Source: Arthrobacter sp. FW305-BF8
Lineage (GTDB): Bacteria; Actinomycetota; Actinomycetes; Actinomycetales; Micrococcaceae
Assembly: GCF_021789315.1 (NCBI RefSeq)
Contig: NZ_CP084561.1
Location: forward strand, 1,426,001 to 1,490,000
DNA length: 64,000 nt
Direction of reading: 5' to 3'
The notes under the pieces were generated by a model, which was given only the letters and a program-made list of their open reading frames with translations, was not told the origin of the DNA and did not search any database. Made by a program: the position numbers and the translations under genes. This document shows, in pieces, positions 9,830 through 22,940 of the stretch (position 1 is its first letter; each line of letters opens with the position of its first letter).

Positions 9830-10007
9830 GGCTTTCTCCAAGGAGGCGCCCCGTGGCAACACCCGTTTCACGGATGGAATGATACATGTCACATTTTCAG
9901 CAGAGAACGTAATCCTGCATGGCTTCTGCAAGAATGGCGAAGTCATGTGCGGGAGGTCACAAGCAACGGCGCTTGGGACCTCCCGTGCAATGCCCTGGGG
10001 AGGCAAG

Positions 10008-11093
10008 ATGTCAGGAATCAGTTTTACGGCCATCGACTTCGACACGGCCAACAGCCACCGCGGCTCGGCATGCGCCGTCGGCCTGGTAAAGGTCCGGGAC
10101 GGGCACATCGTGGACACGGCGTCGTGGCTCATCAAGCCGCCGCCCGGCATCGACGCCTTTGATCCCATCAACGTGGAGTTCCACGGCATCGCCGAACCGG
10201 ACGTTCAGAACGCCGCAAACTGGGAGATGTCCCTCGAAGGCATTCTGCTGTTCGTCTCCGAGGATCCGATCGTGGCTTTCGATGCCGACTACGACGCCTC
10301 CGTGATGCGCACAGCCACCGAACACCAACATCTGGACCTGCCGGCCAAGGACTTCTACTGCGCGCTGCGCCTCGCGGAAGACCACCTGACCTTGCCGCGC
10401 CACCGCCTCAGCGACGTGCTGGCCGCGCTGGAACTTCCGCCTATAGAGCGGCACGAGCCGCGGGCGCACGCACTGGCCTGCGCCCGGATCGTGCTCGCCA
10501 TCGCTGCCCGCCGCGGCTTCGCCACGCTGGCCGAGGTCTGGGAAGGGCCGACGACGGCGGTCGGCAAGCGCCGCCGTGGCCGTCGCGTCCGCACCGACTC
10601 CGGCTCCGAAGCTGAAACGCCCGCCGGCGGTCCGCACCTGATTGCCGACGGCGGCGGGGCCGGCAGGGTTGAGGCCGGCAGGGTTGAGCCCGGGACGGCT
10701 GAGGCCCGGACAGCTGAAACCGGCAGGGCTGACCTGCCGCAGCTGCCCCGGACCGAGGTTGAGCTCACCGACTTTGGGCTTCCCGACTTTGAGCGCCCTG
10801 ATATTGAGCGCTCAGACATTGACCGCATTGAACCGGCCGCCGCTGCCAAACCGAGAGCCGCGAAGGGCGCACTCCGCACCGCAGCGGGGCTGGTCCTGTT
10901 CGCACTGGGCGTGGCGGCCGCCGTCGGGCTCGCCTACCTCACCGGACTCACCATCCGGTACGTCGCCGCTGGCCAGACCGTCACAGCTGCCCTGACGCTC
11001 GGGGCCGCCGCGGCCACGATGTGGGCGATCTGGGCAAGCATCACCCATGGCTGGCACCGGCCCCGCACCCCGGCAACTGACGGCGGCAACTAA
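10008..11093 (+). CDS. DnaQ-like (DEDDh-type) exonuclease domain with C-terminal membrane anchor; active site altered
   Basis: GGGGAGG lies upstream of ATG 10008, giving 361 residues; upstream in-frame ATGs would run through the preceding hairpin. Residues 1-170 form an RNase T/DnaQ-type domain beginning FTAIDFDTANSHRGSACAVG. The usual DxE of motif I is DxD here, and the HxAxxD of motif III reads HEPRAH, so the final Asp is His. A linker with repeats such as AGRVEAGRVEPGTAEARTAE follows, then two hydrophobic helices (GLVLFALGVAAAVGLAYLTG and the AALTLGAAAATMWAIWAS region). It may be a membrane-tethered nuclease with reduced or lost catalysis, perhaps nucleic-acid binding only. That conclusion is inference. 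Confidence 0.75.
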   Translation: MSGISFTAIDFDTANSHRGSACAVGLVKVRDGHIVDTASWLIKPPPGIDAFDPINVEFHGIAEPDVQNAANWEMSLEGILLFVSEDPIVAFDADYDASVMRTATEHQHLDLPAKDFYCALRLAEDHLTLPRHRLSDVLAALELPPIERHEPRAHALACARIVLAIAARRGFATLAEVWEGPTTAVGKRRRGRRVRTDSGSEAETPAGGPHLIADGGGAGRVEAGRVEPGTAEARTAETGRADLPQLPRTEVELTDFGLPDFERPDIERSDIDRIEPAAAAKPRAAKGALRTAAGLVLFALGVAAAVGLAYLTGLTIRYVAAGQTVTAALTLGAAAATMWAIWASITHGWHRPRTPATDGGN

Positions 11094-11242
11094 CGGCCGG
11101 TAAGTGTCCCTCCCCGTCTCCGGCCTGCCGCCGCGGGTTCATACTTCGCGTCTGCAAGAATGCTCGTGGACCGGGGGGCGTAGCTGAACAAGGCCGTCCC
11201 CTCTGCTCAATGAGGCCATATGGCCGGAGAAGGTGGACATCC

Positions 11243-11998
11243 ATGCCCATGTGGGCCCAGGCGCTGTTTTGGGGAACTCTGGCCGGCGGAGCGCTGGTTC
11301 TCGGCTCGGGACTGTCCTGGAAATGGAACATCCCCGCCAAGCTTGTCTCCTCGATCATGGCGTTCGGCGCCGGTGTGCTCATCTCCGCGCTGGCGTTCGA
11401 ACTCGTGGACGAGGCTGTGCAGGGCGGGGGACTCTGGCCCACGGTCCTCGGCTTCCTCGCCGGCGCGGTGGTTTATGTCAGCGCCAACGCGCTGCTGGCC
11501 CGCTCCGGGGCCAAGCACCGGAAGCGGTCCAAGGACCAGCAGCCCTCCGAAAAGGACGATCCGGGCAGCGGCACGGCCATTGCCGTCGGGGCACTCCTGG
11601 ACGGCATTCCGGAATCGGTGGTTCTCGGGCTGGGCCTCATCACGGCAGGCACCGTGAGCCCTGCCATGCTCGCCGCCGTCTTCATCTCGAACGTCCCGGA
11701 AGGGCTGTCCAGCACGGCAGGCATGAAGAAGGCCGGCCGCAGCGCCAAGTACGTCTTCGGTGTATGGGGCGGCATCGCGCTGCTGTGCGGGCTCGCCTCG
11801 CTGATCGGCTACACGGCGCTCGAGACCGCTCCCGACAGCATGGTCGCCTTCATCACCGCCGTCGCTGCGGGAGGAATCCTCGCCATGCTCGCGGACACGA
11901 TGATCCCCGAAGCCTTCGAGGAGCACCACAACCTCACCGGCCTGGTGGCCGCCGTGGGCTTCCTCTCCGCCTTCACCATCCACCACGTTGGCGGCTAA
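11243..11998 (+). CDS. ZIP-type metal transporter homologue
   Basis: The 251-residue protein starts at ATG 11243 (GGAGAAGGTGG upstream) and has about eight hydrophobic segments, the normal size for bacterial ZIP permeases. The paired conserved stretches of helices IV and V are LLDGIPESVVLGLG and ISNVPEGLSSTAG. In characterised ZIPs such as ZupT these positions read HNxPEG, so both histidines are replaced while the Pro-Glu pair is retained. A variable acidic/basic cytoplasmic loop (SGAKHRKRSKDQQPSEKDD) lies before them. The substrate is probably a divalent metal but the changed ligands leave this open. A paralogue lies at 41460. It converges with the multicopper oxidase gene. Confidence 0.78.
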   Translation: MPMWAQALFWGTLAGGALVLGSGLSWKWNIPAKLVSSIMAFGAGVLISALAFELVDEAVQGGGLWPTVLGFLAGAVVYVSANALLARSGAKHRKRSKDQQPSEKDDPGSGTAIAVGALLDGIPESVVLGLGLITAGTVSPAMLAAVFISNVPEGLSSTAGMKKAGRSAKYVFGVWGGIALLCGLASLIGYTALETAPDSMVAFITAVAAGGILAMLADTMIPEAFEEHHNLTGLVAAVGFLSAFTIHHVGG

Positions 11999-12008
11999 CT
12001 GGTGACCC

Positions 12009-12050
12009 CGACGACGGGTGGGCGGCGACGCTGGCGTCCACCCGCCGTCG
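12009..12050. terminator. inverted repeat between convergent ZIP and multicopper oxidase genes
   Basis: CGACGACGGGTGG and CCACCCGCCGTCG pair with one mismatch around a 16-nt loop, followed by AGCTTTAAC. It lies 10 bp after the ZIP stop codon and 29 bp from the oxidase stop, so it may serve both strands. Confidence 0.55.
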
Positions 12051-12079
12051 AGCTTTAACGACCGGCCCGACCGGACCGG

Positions 12080-14428
12080 TCAGGCAGCCGTGACCGTGAC
12101 AGTCTTGGTGGCGAGCACCTTCGATGTGATCCAGTGCAGGAAATCGATCCTGATGGTGTACTTTCCGGCAGCCGGCGGGCGCAGCAGGAAGTCGAACTTC
12201 TCCGCGGCGCCGGACTTGATGATGTTGGTCAGGAGCGGCTGGCCGGCTACGGAAGGTTGCACGGCCGGGCCGGTGGTGCTGGGGGTGGTCCAGAAGGGCC
12301 GGCCGTCGTGGGCGATCAGTTCGGCGATTTTGGCCGGCTTGCCGGCTGCGTCTGTGATGGTTGTGCGCGTGGGGAAGTAGTCCACGTTCACCATGCGTAT
12401 CAGGGTGGGGTACCTGCCGGCCCGGACCACGTTGGCCCGCATCTGGGAGACCGTCCAGACTATGTCGTCCCCTTTCGGCCGGTTGGGGATGGTGCCGCCC
12501 AGCAGGAAGAAGTGCCGCGGCTCGAAGCGGTTCAGCCCGGCATCTTCACCGTTAAGCCCCGCGGCATGGTTCAGTTCGTGCCACCGCGGATCGATGGAGT
12601 AGGGCGCGATCAGGGTTTCCGTGGCGATGTCGTACAGCGGACCCTCAAATGAATGACGGCGGGTACCGGCGGGCGCCGGCCTGGCGGGATTGGGCGGTGG
12701 GTCGACGACGATTGCCCCGAACATGCCCATCTGGACGTGCAGCGGGGTGTTGACATGGCAGTGGTAAAAGTAGGTACCCGCGGAGCCGCGGTTGGGATTG
12801 CCCCGTTCGGCGACGTCCGGCCGCCACTGGTACGTGTAGTGCCCTGTGACCTCGAAGGAGGTGTGGCCCACGCCGTCGTTGCGCGGGTCTGGCTCAATGC
12901 CGTGCCAGTGGATGGTGTGGACCCGCTTGCTGGGCTTGATGGTGGACTGGAATAGCTGGCCCTCCTGCATCCGCACGGTTGTTCCGGGAAATTGGCGGCC
13001 GAAGTCGTTGCCTTCAAAGCTCCACATCTCGTGCTCGGACCCGTCAGGGAACTCGAACTTTCTGTTGAAGAAGTCCATCTCGAGGAACACGTCAGGCTTC
13101 AGCTGGAACTCCGTTTCCGGGCTCCCCTCATGCGGCTGGTCCGATGCGAAGTCCACCTGGCTTCGGAACGTGTGGTGCGGCTCCTCAGCCGTCGGGGGCG
13201 TCCCCTGATCCGGCGCAGGCTGAGCCGCAAGCACCCAGTCGGCCAGGAGGCCACCGGGGTAAAGTCCGCCGCGTGCCGTTTGGGACGGTTCCGCATGGCA
13301 GTGCATTGGGTACGTCCAGTCTTCGGTCCGCGCGTTCCACACCTGGTCGATCACCTCCGGCGGCCTCCGGACCGGAAGCATTGCCTCCTTCCGTTCAAGT
13401 GGCTGCAGCTGGACGGTGTCCTCCCACTGCTGGAGAACCACGTCGCCCTGGGGCGACACCCGCCCGTGTGAGCGTGGGAAATCGATGCCGTTGGCGCGAA
13501 CGGTCCATACATGGTTGCCGTGGTAGTGAAGCTGGTGGTCCACGATGCCGGCGTTGAGCATCCGCATGAGGTGCCCGGTGCGGATGGCCCCGGCCGAGGG
13601 GGTGGCGCTGAAGTTGCGCACGTCGGTCTCCCGGGGGTGGCCGGAGGGCAGCGTGTCCTCTTTCCGCCTCTTGTTGAATTCCGTGTCCGTGGTCACGGCC
13701 AGCGACTGGAAGCCTGAGTAGCCGTTGATGGTGAAGTAGTCGGGCACCGCCGGGGTGGCCACCGGGTCGACCGTCTGGCCCCTCGAGGCAGTGCGGGCCC
13801 AGTTGGAGTCCACGTCGTGGCACAGCCACAGCCACTGGCGCTCGAACTCCGCCGCGCCCGGGGCGAGCCGCCACGCGTTGCGCGGATCGATCACCACCAG
13901 TGCCCCGTAGAGGCCCAGGGTCCGTTCCACCGGCTGGTTGCCCGGATCGGTGTACAGGTAGGTCCCGGGCAGGGGCGCAGGGAACCGCAGCAGCTTCGAT
14001 TTCCCCGGCGCGACCGGACCGGATCCGACGTCGGCCCCGCCCCGCCCCGCGCGGTGGAACCGCATTTCGTGCGGCTGCGCGAGGTTGTTGTGCACCATGA
14101 CCTCGATGGTGCTGCCCGTTTCGGCGATCAGCGTGCGCGGCGGAAAGAAGCTGGCCCAGTATCCGCGCCGGGCAAGGTACTGCCGGGGGAGCGCCGGGTC
14201 TGGCCGCAGCGGCGAGGGCCTGCCATGCGGCGGCACCGGGGCGCCCAGCGGATAGGTCCGGCTGGCTACCACCCGTCCGTTGGCGGTGATGACCCTCGGG
14301 CTTACTACCAGCGCCGGGTTCGGCTCGTTCAGTACCGTGCGGCGATCCCCGAAGCCACGGTGGTAGACCAGCGATCCGTCCACCATCGGAACGAATCCGT
14401 CGTTGATATGGATGTCCAGAATAGCCAC
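12080..14428 (-). CDS. multicopper oxidase, 782 aa
   Basis: Several cupredoxin domains are visible. The first (about 60-185) has a cupredoxin frame but lacks copper ligands (FHRAGRGG and YLYTDPGN where HWHG and HxH would be expected). The second carries HQLHYHGNHVW and YPMHCHAEPSQT. The third carries TIHWHGIEPDPRNDG and YFYHCHVNTPLHVQMGM, a combined type 1 and trinuclear-site pattern. A C-terminal beta domain follows. Multicopper oxidases couple substrate oxidation (metal ions, phenols) to reduction of oxygen to water. The long multi-domain form resembles Mn(II)- or metal-oxidising members, but this is inference. No clear signal peptide is seen at MAILDIHINDGF, so export is uncertain. Confidence 0.88.
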   Translation of the reverse strand: MAILDIHINDGFVPMVDGSLVYHRGFGDRRTVLNEPNPALVVSPRVITANGRVVASRTYPLGAPVPPHGRPSPLRPDPALPRQYLARRGYWASFFPPRTLIAETGSTIEVMVHNNLAQPHEMRFHRAGRGGADVGSGPVAPGKSKLLRFPAPLPGTYLYTDPGNQPVERTLGLYGALVVIDPRNAWRLAPGAAEFERQWLWLCHDVDSNWARTASRGQTVDPVATPAVPDYFTINGYSGFQSLAVTTDTEFNKRRKEDTLPSGHPRETDVRNFSATPSAGAIRTGHLMRMLNAGIVDHQLHYHGNHVWTVRANGIDFPRSHGRVSPQGDVVLQQWEDTVQLQPLERKEAMLPVRRPPEVIDQVWNARTEDWTYPMHCHAEPSQTARGGLYPGGLLADWVLAAQPAPDQGTPPTAEEPHHTFRSQVDFASDQPHEGSPETEFQLKPDVFLEMDFFNRKFEFPDGSEHEMWSFEGNDFGRQFPGTTVRMQEGQLFQSTIKPSKRVHTIHWHGIEPDPRNDGVGHTSFEVTGHYTYQWRPDVAERGNPNRGSAGTYFYHCHVNTPLHVQMGMFGAIVVDPPPNPARPAPAGTRRHSFEGPLYDIATETLIAPYSIDPRWHELNHAAGLNGEDAGLNRFEPRHFFLLGGTIPNRPKGDDIVWTVSQMRANVVRAGRYPTLIRMVNVDYFPTRTTITDAAGKPAKIAELIAHDGRPFWTTPSTTGPAVQPSVAGQPLLTNIIKSGAAEKFDFLLRPPAAGKYTIRIDFLHWITSKVLATKTVTVTAA

Positions 14429-14610
14429 GCCCGACCTCCCACTGTGCTGGGGACCGAGGTTAAGCTGAAGTGCAAGTCCATGGTCGCCCCCAATTGCGCT
14501 TTCAGACTGCCCCCATGGTTGGGCCTGGAGCCTAGGGAAAGCTTGGAACCGCCGTCGAAGAGTCGCATGTCCTTACATAGACCGCCGCTCCGGCTGCGCT
14601 ATTGGTGCCC

Positions 14611-16008
14611 CTAGTGGACGACGCCGCTAGCCTGCGGTGCGGGCAGCCCGGCGGCTGCCTCAAGCCGCAGCTCAAGATCAGTCATGACCACCGCGGCCAG
14701 ATCCCGCAGGTTTGCGCAGTCCTCGTCGGTCATGGTGCGGGGCTCGAAGTCCAGAATGCAGAGGGTGCCTAGGTTGTAGCCGTTCCGGGTCTTGAGGGGA
14801 GCGCCGGCGTAGAACTTCAGGCCGAACTCGCCAGCGACCAGCGGATTGAGCAGCGTCCGCGGGTCCTCCGGCGCGTTTTCCACCACCCAGAGATCGTCCT
14901 GCAGGATCGCCGACGCGCACAGGCCCGGTTCCCTGCTGATCTGCTCCACGTCCAGGCCGTGGTGGGACTTGAACCAGATCCGGTCATGGTCCACGATCGA
15001 CACGATGGCCACCGGCACCGAGAACATCCTGGCAGCCAGGGCGGTGACTGTGTCGAAGGCGCCGTCCGGGGGAGTGTCGAGGATGCCGTAGCTGTGCACG
15101 GCCTCCATCCGCGCCTCCTCGTCGGCGGGAATGACGGTGGCGTCCACCTTGTGCTTTCCGCGGCTGCTTAGGGAAAGCTCATACAGGGCCTGGCTCACCT
15201 CGGTAGTCGACGGCCTGTCCTCCGGGTTCCTGGCCGTCATGGCCGCCAGGAGGAGGCGCCACTCAGGCTCCACATCCTCAGGGATGTGGGGGTCGTCCAT
15301 CAGGCGGGCAAGGGCGCTCTGCAACGGGTCGCCGGGAAATGCCTGCTGCCCGGTCAGGCTCTCCAACAGCACCAGGCCCAGGGAGTAAACATCGCTGGGC
15401 GGGCCAATGGGTTCGGCCTTCGCCTGCTCCGGGCTGAGGTAGCCAGCGGTGCCGAGGAATCCGCCGTCGTTCAGGTCCGGCGCGTCTGCCATCAGGGCGA
15501 TGCCGAAATCCGTCAGCTTTGCGTGCATGCGGGCGGTGTCGTGCTGGTAGTCGAAGACCAGGATGTTCCCGGGCTTGACGTCCCGGTGGACCACGCCGCT
15601 TTCGTGGATGTAGGCGAGGGCGTCCGCCACGTCGTAGCCAATTTCGGCCGTGTGCCGGGAAGAGAGCGGGCCTTCGGCGAGGCGGCGCTTGAGATCCGGG
15701 CCTTCCACCAGCTCCATGACCAGGTAGATGCGGGTGCGGCCGGGCTCTTCCCGGTCCACGCCGGCGTCAAGGAGCGTGATAAGACTGTGGTGGTTCAGGG
15801 TCGCCAGGACTTTGACCTCGGCGTCATCATCACGGGCTGTTTCATGGGCGGCGTTGCTTCTATTGATGATCTTGAGGGCGACTTCGCGCTCGAGGGACAG
15901 GTCGACGGCCCGGTACACGTTGGCCATGGCTCCGGAACCGATCTGTTCCACCACCCGGTACCGTTCGCCAATGACTGCGCCTTCTGCAATGCCGGGTTGT
16001 ACGGCCAT
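14611..16008 (-). CDS. Ser/Thr protein kinase fused to a GAF domain
   Basis: Residues 1-280 are a Hanks-type kinase with all key motifs: Gly loop IGSGAMANVYRA, Lys46 in VALKI, HRDVKPGN (141-148), DFG (167-169) and the GTAGYLSPEQ activation segment. After a short linker, residues 297-460 form a GAF domain beginning EEARMEAVHSYGILDTPPD, with the IVDHDRIWFKSHHGLD and GAPLKTRNGYNLGTLCILD signatures. There is no transmembrane helix and there are no PASTA repeats, so this is a soluble signalling kinase probably tuned by a small ligand or redox state bound to the GAF domain. It stands alone, upstream of the multicopper oxidase gene on the same strand with 182 bp between them. Confidence 0.9.
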   Translation of the reverse strand: MAVQPGIAEGAVIGERYRVVEQIGSGAMANVYRAVDLSLEREVALKIINRSNAAHETARDDDAEVKVLATLNHHSLITLLDAGVDREEPGRTRIYLVMELVEGPDLKRRLAEGPLSSRHTAEIGYDVADALAYIHESGVVHRDVKPGNILVFDYQHDTARMHAKLTDFGIALMADAPDLNDGGFLGTAGYLSPEQAKAEPIGPPSDVYSLGLVLLESLTGQQAFPGDPLQSALARLMDDPHIPEDVEPEWRLLLAAMTARNPEDRPSTTEVSQALYELSLSSRGKHKVDATVIPADEEARMEAVHSYGILDTPPDGAFDTVTALAARMFSVPVAIVSIVDHDRIWFKSHHGLDVEQISREPGLCASAILQDDLWVVENAPEDPRTLLNPLVAGEFGLKFYAGAPLKTRNGYNLGTLCILDFEPRTMTDEDCANLRDLAAVVMTDLELRLEAAAGLPAPQASGVVH

Positions 16009-16106
16009 GAGGAACCTTGATCTTCCCGCCTGGCCCCGGGGCCGGCGATATTCGTGCGTTGAAGCGCTGTGACAGCAGTGTGCGCCAGATACATACTTTT
16101 GGATAC

Positions 16107-16140
16107 ACAGAAAGAGCCGATTTGCATCGGCTCTTTCTGT
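16107..16140 (-). terminator. 15-bp perfect hairpin, terminator for the 16149-16406 gene
   Basis: ACAGAAAGAGCCGAT-TTGC-ATCGGCTCTTTCTGT is a perfect 15-bp stem with a 4-nt loop. It lies 8 bp past the stop of the minus-strand gene and about 100 bp upstream of the kinase gene, isolating the kinase promoter from upstream transcription. Confidence 0.8.
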
Positions 16141-16148
16141 GGTCCGGC

Positions 16149-16406
16149 CTAGATAAGGCTGGGGGCGCTTGCCAGTATGTAGTCAGCGGCTGCGGGACCC
16201 GTCATGGCCAGTTCGCAGTTCTCCGGATCGATGCCGCGCTCCCTAAGCGCTGTGAACAGGGAGCCGGGGGCGGCTGGCTGCAACTGGTGGATCAGGCACC
16301 AGCTGGTGTATAGGCCATAAAGTTCGTCGGGACCGAAGACTGTGTCGGTTTCCCGCTCAGTGGTGAGCGCCTCGGCGATAAATTGGTCAAACTTGGTGGC
16401 ATCCAT
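16149..16406 (-). CDS. small hypothetical protein, 85 aa
   Basis: The start at 16406 has AGGAGCC upstream. The 85-residue product (MDATKFDQFIAEALTTERET...) looks compact and soluble: helical N-terminus, GPDELYGLYTSWCLIHQLQP centre, LFTALRERGIDPENCELAM and an Ala-rich end. This helical pattern resembles a small winged-helix fold like the C-terminal regions of phage or plasmid primase-type proteins, but I cannot name the family. It has a strong dedicated terminator and good codon use, so it is a real, monocistronic gene. Confidence 0.72.
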   Translation of the reverse strand: MDATKFDQFIAEALTTERETDTVFGPDELYGLYTSWCLIHQLQPAAPGSLFTALRERGIDPENCELAMTGPAAADYILASAPSLI

Positions 16407-16507
16407 TTTTTGGCTCCTCTAGGACATGCACATTGATCCGCCGTTTCTGCTTCAGCGATAAACGGATCTCCGCCCATGGGGCCAGCGATCTACCTGAAAC
16501 CTATGCG

Positions 16508-16525
16508 AGACAGACTGTTCTGTCT
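16508..16525. promoter_or_regulatory. palindrome AGACAGA-CTGT-TCTGTCT, candidate operator
   Basis: Seven-base perfect arms with a 4-nt centre. The core AGACAGAC...GTCT resembles the centre of the palindrome at 4222. It lies about 100 bp upstream of the start of the 85-aa gene and about 340 bp upstream of the proposed rRNA promoter, so which transcript it would control is unclear. Confidence 0.35.
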
Positions 16526-16844
16526 AGTTGAGCGGGTAACGCGCAGACCAATCTCCGGGGCAACACCTACTGCCGGGTACGAATGGTGTCCCGGGCGCTC
16601 GGTCCGAGTCGCTGAGAGCGGGCGGGCGCGGTGCAGCTCTCCGCTTGCAGGCGCCTGATGCACGCCGGCGTGGCGTCGATTTGCACGCTCCCCGGCGTCC
16701 GTGTAGAGTCTTTCGAGTCGCCGCCGCTGAAGCGGAAAAATAGCGACCGACCCCCTTTCGAACAGCCTGAAAAATGGTGCACTAACAGTGCGCCGGGGAC
16801 GGGCCGGGGACCTCCCTGCAAGCGAAAATCGCGGAAACGCCGAT

Positions 16845-16873
16845 TTGCAAAGCTTCGACAGGCCGGGTAAGTT
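16845..16873 (+). promoter_or_regulatory. candidate rRNA operon promoter
   Basis: TTGCAA (16845-16850) and TAAGTT (16868-16873) are separated by 17 bp and lie about 65 nt before the conserved leader box. The -10 element is a weak match to TATAAT. A TTCGAC further right is an alternative -35. No better promoter was found nearby, but this remains a visual guess. Confidence 0.35.
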
Positions 16874-16930
16874 TGAAAAGTTGCTCCGGAGCGATCCTGA
16901 ACGTTGGTTTGGGTGGTGCCGGGTGTGTCT

Positions 16931-16958
16931 GTTGTTTGAGAACTCAATAGTGTGCCAA
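16931..16958 (+). promoter_or_regulatory. rRNA leader box and 5' half of the 16S processing stem
   Basis: GTTGTTTGAGAACTCAATAG recurs, slightly changed, in the 16S-23S spacer at 19016. Positions 16939-16958 can pair with 18856-18875 beyond the 16S 3' end (17 of 20 positions, the rest mostly wobble), giving the double-stranded stem that RNase III cuts. The TTTGAGAAC part is the typical actinobacterial antitermination-like leader motif. Confidence 0.65.
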
Positions 16959-17105
16959 GTTTGTTGATACCGATTTTTTATGAATTGGTTGATTGTGCCG
17001 GACTGCCCACCTCCGTGGTGTGGTCTGGTGTTTTTAGCTGGTTTCAAATTTTGTGCAGCCTGGTTTCCGCGTTATTTCCGTGGTTCCTGGTTGTGTCTGT
17101 TTTTC

Positions 17106-22308
<5,203 letters not shown>

Positions 22309-22373
22309 CACCACCCCCGCAAACGGATTCAAAAGCGTTTGCACCCATGGGGGCGGTACAAAGAAACAAGACT

Positions 22374-22396
22374 GCTTGCGTCCACTATGTGGTTCC
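22374..22396 (+). promoter_or_regulatory. 3' half of the 23S processing stem in the 23S-5S spacer
   Basis: GCTTGCGTCCACTATGTGGT is complementary to the spacer stretch at 19024-19045 with two wobble or mismatched positions. The two arms bracket 23S and should form the RNase III precursor stem. The rest of the 210-nt spacer holds a GCAAACG/CGTTTGC hairpin at about 22319 and no gene. Confidence 0.7.
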
Positions 22397-22517
22397 CAAC
22401 CAACAAACCCGCCACCGGGCTTTGGTTCAGGAACCAACCAATAACTGAATACAACACCACAGTTGTAACACCACAAGATTTCCCACCCCCAAGAACACCG
22501 GGGGGACGGGACACAGG

Positions 22518-22636
22518 GTTACGGCGGTCATAGCGTGGGGGAAACGCCCGGTCCCATTCCGAACCCGGAAGCTAAGACCCACAGCGCCGATGGTACTGCA
22601 CCCGGGAGGGTGTGGGAGAGTAGGTCACCGCCGGAC
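22518..22636 (+). rRNA. rrf: 5S ribosomal RNA
   Basis: A 119-nt sequence running from GTTACGGCGGTCATAGCGTG to AGGTCACCGCCGGACAAC. Terminal GGCGGT and ACCGCC pair as helix I, and the CCGAACCCGGAAGCTAAG loop-helix is diagnostic for bacterial 5S. It completes a standard 16S-23S-5S operon. Confidence 0.95.
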
Positions 22637-22652
22637 AACCATTAAAACGGTC

Positions 22653-22687
22653 GAGAGCCCCAACCAGACACCCTGGTCGGGGCTCTC
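22653..22687 (+). terminator. terminator of the rRNA operon
   Basis: GAGAGCCCCAACCAG pairs with CTGGTCGGGGCTCTC (one A-C mismatch), loop of five bases. It lies 17 nt after 5S. The following CCGCATTT has only a short T-run, as common in high-GC actinobacteria. Confidence 0.8.
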
Positions 22688-22781
22688 CCGCATTTAACGC
22701 AGCAGGTGATCCCTGACAGGGTCCTGGTTTCGACAGGCCCAACCAACGAACCTCCCCAAACCCTCCCTCACCTCCCGCAGC

Positions 22782-22789
22782 CCTTTCCC
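22782..22789. repeat. left 8-bp target-site duplication CCTTTCCC of the ISL3 element
   Basis: CCTTTCCC directly precedes the left inverted repeat (22790) and recurs at 25816-25823 immediately after the right inverted repeat. An 8-bp duplication is the norm for the ISL3 family. Confidence 0.75.
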
Positions 22790-22881
22790 GGGCCTTCGCA
22801 GATGAGCGTGGTTAGAGCGGTCTGAAAGCGCCGCCGCGGCGTTGGGCGTTTTTCGGTGCGGCGTGGTGCGGCAGGAAAGAG

Positions 22882-22940
22882 GTCAGGGCCTCTTTGAATT
22901 GGTAGCGACCAAGCAACCAAAACCAAAAAGAGACCCTGAC
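22882..22940 (+). promoter_or_regulatory. stem-loop ending at the transposase start codon
   Basis: GTCAGGGCCTCTTT (22882-22895) pairs with AAAGAGACCCTGAC (22927-22940) with one mismatch. The 3' arm abuts the ATG at 22941. Inside is a second small repeat, TTGGT-AGCG-ACCAA. Such a structure would block ribosome loading on transcripts reading in from outside, a known way for IS elements to limit transposase; that role is inferred here. Confidence 0.55.

Larger units (their letters stand above)
16407..16930. other. gene-free region upstream of the rRNA operon
   Basis: No convincing gene is seen in these 520 bases; open frames on either strand lack ribosome binding sites and have poor composition. 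The region contains an 18-bp palindrome (16508-16525) and, nearer the rRNA, a candidate promoter (16845-16873). The local AT content rises towards the rRNA leader, as usual for rrn promoter regions. Confidence 0.6.

Noticed and set aside
9798..10007. Upstream extension of the DnaQ-like gene to 9798
   Set aside because: It runs through the terminator hairpin at 9788-9829 and adds unconserved sequence; GGGGAGG supports ATG 10008.
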